From assembly GCF_004022425.1 (NCBI RefSeq), contig NZ_RBZY01000001.1, positions 31,788-95,787 of the forward strand: a DNA stretch of 64,000 nucleotides, in the 5' to 3' direction. The position numbers and the translations under genes are program-made. Position 1 is the stretch's first letter. Every line of letters begins with the position of its first letter. The notes under the pieces were generated by a model that was not told the DNA's origin, ran no database searches, and saw only the letters and a list, made by a program, of their open reading frames with translations. Below are positions 58,779-64,000 of this stretch, piece after piece. The stretch is from Microbacterium enclense. GTDB lineage: Bacteria; Actinomycetota; Actinomycetes; Actinomycetales; Microbacteriaceae.

Positions 58779-59828
58779 TCAGGTCGATTCGCGGGTCTGC
58801 AGCGTGTGCTGGACACGCACGTGCCGGTGCGTCGTCGTGATGCCCTCCGCGATGCGATGGAGGAGCAGCTCTCCAGCTGCCCGGCCGATCTCCTCCGCGG
58901 GGATCCGAACGGTGGTGAGCGCGGGCCGCACGAGGGCGGCGGCGTCGATGTCATCGACGCCGATGATCGCGATATCGTCCGGCACGGCCAGCCCCTGCCG
59001 CTGCGCGGCGTCGAGCGCGCCGATCGCCATCAGGTCGTTGGCACAGAAGACCGCGCTGGGACGTTCGCGCAGCGCCAACAGGCTGTTCATGCCGTCGAAT
59101 CCGCTTTCGCGCGTCCAGTCACCGCGCTCGATCATCTGCGGATCCACCGGCAGGTCGAGATCCTGCATCGCGCGCAGGTATCCGAGGTGGCGGGGCTTGC
59201 CGGGCGTCTGATTCACCGGACCCGTGATGGTGGCGATACGGCGATGACCCAGGAGGTGCAGATGCACCACGGCATCCGCCGCGATCCTCTCGTCGTCGGC
59301 TGTCACCCAATCGATGGGAAGCGTGGAGGCGCCTGCCCCGACCGTGACGACGGGAATGCCGGCGTCGCGCAGGCGGGAGATGTCGTCGTCGACGTCGCTC
59401 ACTGCGATCACGACACCGTCCGCGCGCCGCTGGATCGCGTCCGTGACGAAGGCCTCGGTGAGCGCACCCTCGCCCGCCCCGGCGTCGAACAGGATCACTA
59501 CCTGGTTCTGGCTGGAGACCGCTGCCTGCAGGCCGCGCGCCAGAGACGGGTAGAACGGGTTCGTGATGTCCTGAGCGATCAGGGCGATGGTGTTGCTCCG
59601 GTTGCGGTTGAGCGCCTGCGCGAAGAAGTTCGGACTGAACCCGAGCTCGTCCATCACCTTCTCGACACGTCGACGCGTCTCCGCGGACACCGGACGGTTC
59701 CCCGAGAGCACGTGCGACACCGTCGTCTTGCTCACTCCCGCAGCAGCCGCGACAGCCTGAATGGTGACCGCCGTGGCGACGTCGCGCCGAGCGTTCGGGG
59801 AGTCCAAACTGGTTTTACGATCGGACAC
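58779..59828 (-). CDS. LacI-family regulator of the ribosyl operon
   Basis: A 349-residue LacI protein. The HTH TIQAVAAAAGVSKTTVSHVL covers residues about 22-41; NRSNTIALIAQDITNPFYP opens the effector domain. GTG 59828 fits the position of the operators just upstream, which suggests autoregulation. It is the first gene of the 9.4-kb operon; the next gene starts 48 bases after its stop. Confidence 0.9.
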   Translation of the reverse strand: MSDRKTSLDSPNARRDVATAVTIQAVAAAAGVSKTTVSHVLSGNRPVSAETRRRVEKVMDELGFSPNFFAQALNRNRSNTIALIAQDITNPFYPSLARGLQAAVSSQNQVVILFDAGAGEGALTEAFVTDAIQRRADGVVIAVSDVDDDISRLRDAGIPVVTVGAGASTLPIDWVTADDERIAADAVVHLHLLGHRRIATITGPVNQTPGKPRHLGYLRAMQDLDLPVDPQMIERGDWTRESGFDGMNSLLALRERPSAVFCANDLMAIGALDAAQRQGLAVPDDIAIIGVDDIDAAALVRPALTTVRIPAEEIGRAAGELLLHRIAEGITTTHRHVRVQHTLQTREST

Positions 59829-59854
59829 CGTCGAGCCTCCATTGGTCCGGATAA

Positions 59855-59870
59855 AGCCTCATTTGAGGCT
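59855..59870. promoter_or_regulatory. Short palindrome in the LacI promoter
   Basis: AGCCTCA and TGAGGCT pair around TT, directly adjacent to the two operators. It may be part of the spacer between a -35-like TTTGCA and a -10-like TATCCG on the minus strand. Confidence 0.35.
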
Positions 59871-59895
59871 GCAAACTGTTTGCAAACTAGTTTGC
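59871..59895. promoter_or_regulatory. Tandem LacI-type operators
   Basis: GCAAACTGTTTGC (59871-59883) and GCAAACTAGTTTGC (59882-59895) are both perfect palindromes, overlapping by two bases. A related CCAAACTGGTTTTA occurs inside the start of the LacI gene (about 59814-59827). This is a strong signature of LacI-family control of this operon. Confidence 0.8.
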
Positions 59896-60101
59896 GTATG
59901 TTGAGAGTACCCCCGCCCACCCGGGAGGTCAATGGACGATTTCGAACGCGTCGCCCCGGTCTGCCTCACCGAGCACCGCGCGTACACCGAAGCGTCACTG
60001 GACAGAGCGCGCGAGCGGGTGTGAACTTCCCGTGTGAGCGCTCCCGCGATTCACGGAGCGTTCGCGTCACCCCCATTGGATGTCACACGAGAGGTTCGAT
60101 C

Positions 60102-60938
60102 ATGGGATTCGTCACCACAGAAGACGGCGCAGAGATCTACTTCAAGGACTGGGGTCCGAAGGACGCCCAGCCGATCATGTTCCATCACGGCTGGCCGCTG
60201 TCGTCGGACGACTGGGATGCGCAACTGCTGTACTTCCTCGACAAGGGCTACCGCGTGATCGCGAGCGACCGCCGCGGCCACGGCCGTTCGTCGCAGATCA
60301 GCACCGGTCACGACATGGACCACTACGCCAGCGACGCCTCAGCCGTCGTCGAGCACCTCGACCTGCACGACGCGATCCACATCGGTCACTCGACCGGCGG
60401 TGGCCAGGTCGCCCGCTACGTCGCGCAGTACGGCGAGCCGCAGGGGCGCGTGGCCAAGGCCGTCCTCGTCGCCGCTGTCCCCCCGCTCATGCTGCAGACC
60501 GACGCCAACCCGGACGGGCTGCCCCTGTCGGTGTTCGACGGCTTCCGCGAGGCCCTCGCTGGCAACCGCGCGGAGTTCTTCGAGGCCGTGGCATCCGGCC
60601 CGTTCTACGGCTTCAACCGCGACGGCGTCGAGACCCAGCAGCGCGTGGTCGACAACTGGTGGCGCCAGGGGATGACCGGCAGCGCCCTCGCCCACTACCT
60701 CGGGATCGCCGCGTTCTCGGAGACCGATCAGACCGAGGATCTGAAGGCCATCACGGTTCCGGTGCTGGTGCTCCAGGGCGACGACGATCAGGTGGTGCCG
60801 TATCGCAACGCCGCGCTGAAGCAGCACGAACTGCTGCAGAACTCGACCCTCAAGATCTACGAGGGCTTCCCCCACGGCATGCTGACCACGCACGCGGACG
60901 TGATCAACCCCGACATCCTGGCGTTCATCCAGGGATGA
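60102..60938 (+). CDS. Alpha/beta hydrolase (non-heme chloroperoxidase type)
   Basis: A 278-residue cytoplasmic hydrolase. MGFVTTEDGAEIYFKDWG at the start and GHSTGGGQVARYVAQYG with nucleophile Ser97 are typical of bromo/chloroperoxidase-like esterases. LQGDDDQVVP gives the Asp and GFPHGMLTTH the His. The family shows esterase and perhydrolase activity. GAGAGG precedes ATG 60102. It converges with the lactonase gene. Confidence 0.93.
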   Translation: MGFVTTEDGAEIYFKDWGPKDAQPIMFHHGWPLSSDDWDAQLLYFLDKGYRVIASDRRGHGRSSQISTGHDMDHYASDASAVVEHLDLHDAIHIGHSTGGGQVARYVAQYGEPQGRVAKAVLVAAVPPLMLQTDANPDGLPLSVFDGFREALAGNRAEFFEAVASGPFYGFNRDGVETQQRVVDNWWRQGMTGSALAHYLGIAAFSETDQTEDLKAITVPVLVLQGDDDQVVPYRNAALKQHELLQNSTLKIYEGFPHGMLTTHADVINPDILAFIQG

Positions 60939-60950
60939 CGCTCACCCGTG

Positions 60951-60984
60951 CGGTGGCGCACTCGGGGGTCCGGGTGCGCCGCCG
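60951..60984. terminator. Hairpin between convergent genes
   Basis: CGGTGGCGCAC (60951-60961) pairs with GTGCGCCGCCG (60974-60984), one mismatch that is a G-U pair in one direction, with a 12-base loop. It separates the hydrolase from the lactonase operon end. Confidence 0.6.
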
Positions 60985-60987
60985 TCC

Positions 60988-61857
60988 TCACCTTCCGAAC
61001 GAGTGGACCTCCGCGCCCCGCACTCCGACGGGCACCATCAGGACGCGTCCCGCGAGGGGCTCCTCCCCCGCCGCGACTCCCTGACGCGAGGTCGTCACGT
61101 ACAGGAGCGGAGTGCCGTCACCGCCGAACGCGCATGACGTAGGGTTCGTGACCGGCAGGGGCATCACGTGGTCGAGCCGCCCCGCGGCGTCGTAACGGTG
61201 GACGGCGCCGCCGCCCCACATCGCGACCCACAGGCCACCCTCGGCGTCGAGAGCCATCCCGTCGGGAGACCCCGGAGCGTCGTCCTCCATCCGCACGAAC
61301 ACTCGCGAGGCGCCGAACGTGCCGCGATCGGGGTCGTAGTCGTAGGCCCTGATCTCGCGGGACAGCGTGTCGGCGTGGAGCGCCGTGGTCCCGGCATCCG
61401 CCCACACCAGTCCGTTCGGGATCGACACCCCCTCCAGGGCGACGTGGACGCTCAGATCGGGGTCGAGGCGGTACACCCGCCCACCGCCCGGGCGCATGTC
61501 GTACGCCATCGAACCGCAGAACAAGCGCCCCGCCGCGTCGCACGCGCCCTCGTTCATGCGCACCGCGGGGTCGTCGAACACGGGGATCCTCCGCACGACG
61601 GCGAGGTCGTCGTCGAGCAGCGCGAAGCCGCGCTCGACCGCGGCGACGAACCCGCCGTCACGACGACGCCGGATCACGCTCAAGACGTCCGCGATGTGCG
61701 TGCGATCGACGGATGCCACCTCGCCGGCGACGGTGATCAGGTCGCCGGCGAGCATGTCGACGTGACGCAGCGTGCCGGTCGCGGCATCCCAGAAGGCGCC
61801 CTCGCCGTGGTCGACCTCGGGATCGCCGATCCATCGGGCCGCGGCCGCATCGGTCAC
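60988..61857 (-). CDS. SMP-30/gluconolactonase-family sugar lactonase
   Basis: A 289-residue six-bladed beta-propeller lactonase. Metal-site marks are GEGAFW (Glu), VSIPNGLVW (Asn) and SPDGMALD (Asp). Following a xylose dehydrogenase homologue, it would open an aldonolactone to the acid. GTG 61857 starts two bases after the upstream stop; GTG 61872, overlapping the SDR gene, is an alternative. Confidence 0.88.
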   Translation of the reverse strand: MTDAAAARWIGDPEVDHGEGAFWDAATGTLRHVDMLAGDLITVAGEVASVDRTHIADVLSVIRRRRDGGFVAAVERGFALLDDDLAVVRRIPVFDDPAVRMNEGACDAAGRLFCGSMAYDMRPGGGRVYRLDPDLSVHVALEGVSIPNGLVWADAGTTALHADTLSREIRAYDYDPDRGTFGASRVFVRMEDDAPGSPDGMALDAEGGLWVAMWGGGAVHRYDAAGRLDHVMPLPVTNPTSCAFGGDGTPLLYVTTSRQGVAAGEEPLAGRVLMVPVGVRGAEVHSFGR

Positions 61858-61858
61858 G

Positions 61859-62611
61859 TTAGAGCCAGCCACCGTCGACCACCCACTTCTGCGCCGTGCA
61901 CATCGCGGAGTCGTCGGCGGCCAGCCACAGAACCATGCGTGCCACGTCCGCGGGGTACACCTTGTCTTCCAGGCTTTGGTTGCGGCGGATGTGCTCTTCG
62001 GCCTCGGGCGTCACCCAGTCGCGCATCTGCCGCGCCGTCATGACCCACCCGGGAATGACGCAGTTGACGCGGATGCGATCGGGGCCGAGTTCGCGCGCCA
62101 GCGTGCGGGTCAGTCCCTCGATGCCGGCTTTGGCGGTGATGTACCCGACGAGGTCCGGGAGGTCGATGTGCGCACTGATCGACCCCATGTTGATGATCGA
62201 GCCGCCGCCCGTCGCCCGCATCATCGGGGCGACGGCCCGCGCGGCGAAGAAATGGTGGCGGAGGTTCACGGCCTGCCGGTCGTCCCAGTACGCCACGTCG
62301 AGCTCGTCGATCGTGTGGCGCAGGTCGTGCGCGGCGTTGTTGACGAGGATCTGCACGGGGCCGAGATCGGCGGCGAAACGCGCGATCGCGTCCTCGAGGG
62401 CGGGGATGTCCCGCACGTCGCACCGCAGGAACCGCGCGGCCCCGCCGAGCTCCGCGGCGAGCGCCTCCGCCGCGGCGACGTCGATGTCGACGAACCCGAC
62501 GCGCGCGCCCTGCGCGACGAGGTGGCGGACGATCTCCTCGCCGAGCCCGGTCGCCCCGCCGCTGACGACGGCGACGCGTCCGGCCAGGCTGGGGTAGCTC
62601 GCATAGGTCAT
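61859..62611 (-). CDS. SDR sugar dehydrogenase, Caulobacter xylose dehydrogenase-like
   Basis: A 250-residue classical SDR. GGATGLGEE binds NAD; Tyr157 and Lys161 (GYITAK) are catalytic. YPSLAGR, VNLRHHFFAARAVAPMM, IINMGSIS and GIEGLTRTLARELGPD follow Caulobacter D-xylose 1-dehydrogenase closely by recall. It would oxidise an aldopentose (xylose or arabinose) or related sugar to the lactone. ATG 62611 overlaps the upstream stop (ATGA). Neighbours complete an oxidative pathway. Confidence 0.88.
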   Translation of the reverse strand: MTYASYPSLAGRVAVVSGGATGLGEEIVRHLVAQGARVGFVDIDVAAAEALAAELGGAARFLRCDVRDIPALEDAIARFAADLGPVQILVNNAAHDLRHTIDELDVAYWDDRQAVNLRHHFFAARAVAPMMRATGGGSIINMGSISAHIDLPDLVGYITAKAGIEGLTRTLARELGPDRIRVNCVIPGWVMTARQMRDWVTPEAEEHIRRNQSLEDKVYPADVARMVLWLAADDSAMCTAQKWVVDGGWL

Positions 62612-63729
62612 GCCGGAACACCCCCCGGCAGGATCACCGCACGTCCCACCGCACCTGCGGCGAGAGCGGCGAACGCCTCGTTCACCCCGTCCAGCGGGTA
62701 GCGGGTCCCGATGAGCTCGTCGAGGGGAAGGAGTCCCGCGCGGTACAGCTCGAAGATCGCGGGGAGATCCAGCGCCGGCACCGAAGAGCCGTACAGCGAA
62801 CCGACGATCTTCTTCTGCCGCTGCACCAGCTCGTTGATCGGCACCTCGAACGTCTGCCCGACGGCGCCGAGCCCGACCGCGACCGCCGTGCCGAGCGGCC
62901 GGAGCATCCGCACCGCGGTCGCGAGGGTCTGCGGGCGGCCGACGGCCTCGATGGCCCACGCCACCCCGCCCGGGGCGATCGCGAGCACGTCATCGACCGG
63001 GTCGCCCTCTCCCACGAGCACCGTGTGCGTCGCCCCGAGGCGGCGGGCGAGCGCGAGCTTGTCCTCGTCGACATCGACGGCGATCAGCGGATACGCGCCG
63101 GAGAGCTTCGCCCCCATGATCGCGGCGAGCCCCACACCGCCCGCACCGATCACGACGACCGGGTCGCCCAGGCACCGCCCGATGACGTTGCGCGCGACCC
63201 CGACACCGGTGATCACGGCGCACCCCGCGATCGCGGCGATCTCGGCGGGGATGTCGTCGGGCACGGGCACGACGCTGCGCTCGTGCACGACGACTCGCTC
63301 GGCGAAGCTCGACGCACCGAGCAGGTGATGAACGGGTCCGTCGGTGTCGCGCATCCGCGTCGTCCCGTCGAGGAGCCCCCCGGACTGCGCCTGGACGGCG
63401 CCCATCTCGCACATGATCGGAGCGCCGACCATGCACTGGCGGCACCGCCCGCAGTTGGGACGCCACAGCAGAGCGACCCGATCGCCGACGCGGATCGCAC
63501 CGCTCGTGCGCTCGCCGACCGCCCGCACGCGGCCGGCGCCCTCGTGCCCCGGCACGACCGGGAGCGGACACCGCAGCTCTCCCCGGAGGTAGTGCAGGTC
63601 GGAGTGGCAGACGCCCGCCGCCTCGATCTCGACGAGGATCTCCTCGGGGCCGGGGTCGGCGAGTTCGATCTGTTCGATCCGCGGGGGTTCGCCGGGCTCT
63701 CGCAGCACGGCGGCCTGGATCAGAGGCAT
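62608..63729 (-). CDS. Zinc-dependent alcohol dehydrogenase
   Basis: A 373-residue medium-chain dehydrogenase. Catalytic zinc ligands are Cys41, His62 and Glu63 (GHE); structural zinc ligands are Cys93, Cys96, Cys99 and Cys107. VVVIGAGGVGLAAI binds NAD(P). It may oxidise a sugar alcohol or reduce a glycolaldehyde-type product of the adjoining pathway. AAGGAG precedes ATG 63729, 16 bases after the dehydratase gene. Confidence 0.92.
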   Translation of the reverse strand: MPLIQAAVLREPGEPPRIEQIELADPGPEEILVEIEAAGVCHSDLHYLRGELRCPLPVVPGHEGAGRVRAVGERTSGAIRVGDRVALLWRPNCGRCRQCMVGAPIMCEMGAVQAQSGGLLDGTTRMRDTDGPVHHLLGASSFAERVVVHERSVVPVPDDIPAEIAAIAGCAVITGVGVARNVIGRCLGDPVVVIGAGGVGLAAIMGAKLSGAYPLIAVDVDEDKLALARRLGATHTVLVGEGDPVDDVLAIAPGGVAWAIEAVGRPQTLATAVRMLRPLGTAVAVGLGAVGQTFEVPINELVQRQKKIVGSLYGSSVPALDLPAIFELYRAGLLPLDELIGTRYPLDGVNEAFAALAAGAVGRAVILPGGVPA

Positions 63730-63745
63730 CGGGACTCCTTCGGGG

Positions 63746-64000
63746 TCAGTGGGACTCGCGCATGACGGCCGGCCCGGTCGCCCCGACGAGGAAGTCGAGG
63801 TCGGCACCGGTATCGGCCTGCTGGACATGGTCGACGTAGAGCTGCTCCCACCCGCGCCGCGGCGAGGCATACGCCCCCGACGCGGGTTCGCGCGTCCGCA
63901 GCTCCTCGTCCGAGACCAGCATCCGCAGGCTCCGTGCGGCCACATCGAGGTCGATCAGGTCGCCGTCGCGGACGAGGGCGAGGGGGCCACCGGCCGCGGC
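63746..64000 (-). CDS. IlvD/Edd-family dehydratase, C-terminal part (cut by window end)
   Basis: The last 84 residues of a dehydratase whose start lies beyond 64000. LALVRDGDLIDLDVAARSL, EELRTR and RGWEQLYVDHVQQADTGADLDFLVG are the C-terminal signature of the IlvD/Edd family, which includes xylonate, arabonate and dihydroxyacid dehydratases. In front of a xylose dehydrogenase homologue and a lactonase, a pentonate dehydratase is most likely. Confidence 0.88.
   Translation of the reverse strand, partial: AAAGGPLALVRDGDLIDLDVAARSLRMLVSDEELRTREPASGAYASPRRGWEQLYVDHVQQADTGADLDFLVGATGPAVMRESH

Noticed and set aside
1-64000. Search for tRNA, rRNA, insertion sequences, prophage and restriction or defence systems
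   Set aside because: None was recognised; the only defence-like element is the VapBC pair at 4794-5407.

Overview
The window is very GC-rich (roughly 70 percent by eye). It has dense, tightly overlapping genes, many GTG starts and 4-base ATGA/GTGA stop-start overlaps. Content and codon use point to an actinobacterium, most likely Microbacteriaceae and probably Microbacterium. The genus is an inference from gene content and from a striking excess of the heptamer GGATGCC/GGCATCC. I found no rRNA, tRNA, CRISPR array, insertion sequence or prophage. It reads as a saprophyte's chromosomal region for plant-sugar catabolism and surface glycans.

Layout. 0-9.6 kb is a pentose/polyol block: a LacI regulator, an unassigned protein, xylulokinase (xylB) and xylose isomerase (xylA), a divergent VapBC-type toxin-antitoxin pair, a lipase-like hydrolase, glutathione peroxidase, a ROK repressor and an alditol oxidase. 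9.7-16.8 kb and 23.3-30.7 kb are two surface-polysaccharide loci: an O-antigen-polymerase-like protein, a flippase, a sugar epimerase, several glycosyltransferases, a WcbI-domain protein and a two-domain glycosyltransferase. Between them lie an SDR enzyme, a hydrolase fused to a dehydrogenase small-subunit-like domain together with a GMC oxidoreductase, a LysR stub and an ABC-F ATPase.

30.8-38.4 kb is an alpha-glucan uptake and cleavage system: binding protein, two permeases and GH13 glucosidase, with divergent ROK regulator and second GH13 enzyme. 38.5-45.8 kb is a galactofuranose-type ABC system (ytfQ-ytfR-ytfT-yjfF order) with an additional complete ATPase and a terminal LacI repressor. 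A clear LacI operator sits on its promoter. 46-50.3 kb holds stand-alone redox genes: flavin reductase, DUF808, a MauE-thioredoxin fusion, and a sulfite-oxidase-like/FAD-reductase/zinc-ribbon trio.

50.4-59.8 kb is the most interesting operon: LacI repressor, ADP-ribosylglycohydrolase homologue, nucleoside hydrolase, sugar-type ABC importer without an ATPase, ribokinase and a secreted beta-helix protein. Together they suggest import and stepwise dismantling of a ribosylated compound, ending in ribose 5-phosphate. 60-64 kb carries a chloroperoxidase-like hydrolase and an oxidative sugar operon (IlvD/Edd dehydratase, zinc alcohol dehydrogenase, Caulobacter-type xylose dehydrogenase homologue, SMP-30 lactonase), cut by the window edge. 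The organism may therefore have both isomerase and oxidative pentose routes.

Recurring non-coding features are long inverted repeats between genes (several families, one starting exactly at stop codons), hairpins just after two binding-protein genes, and -10-like hexamers 6-8 bases before start codons, suggesting leaderless mRNAs. No gene-free stretch exceeds 300 bases; the longest are 17731-18020 and 59829-60101.
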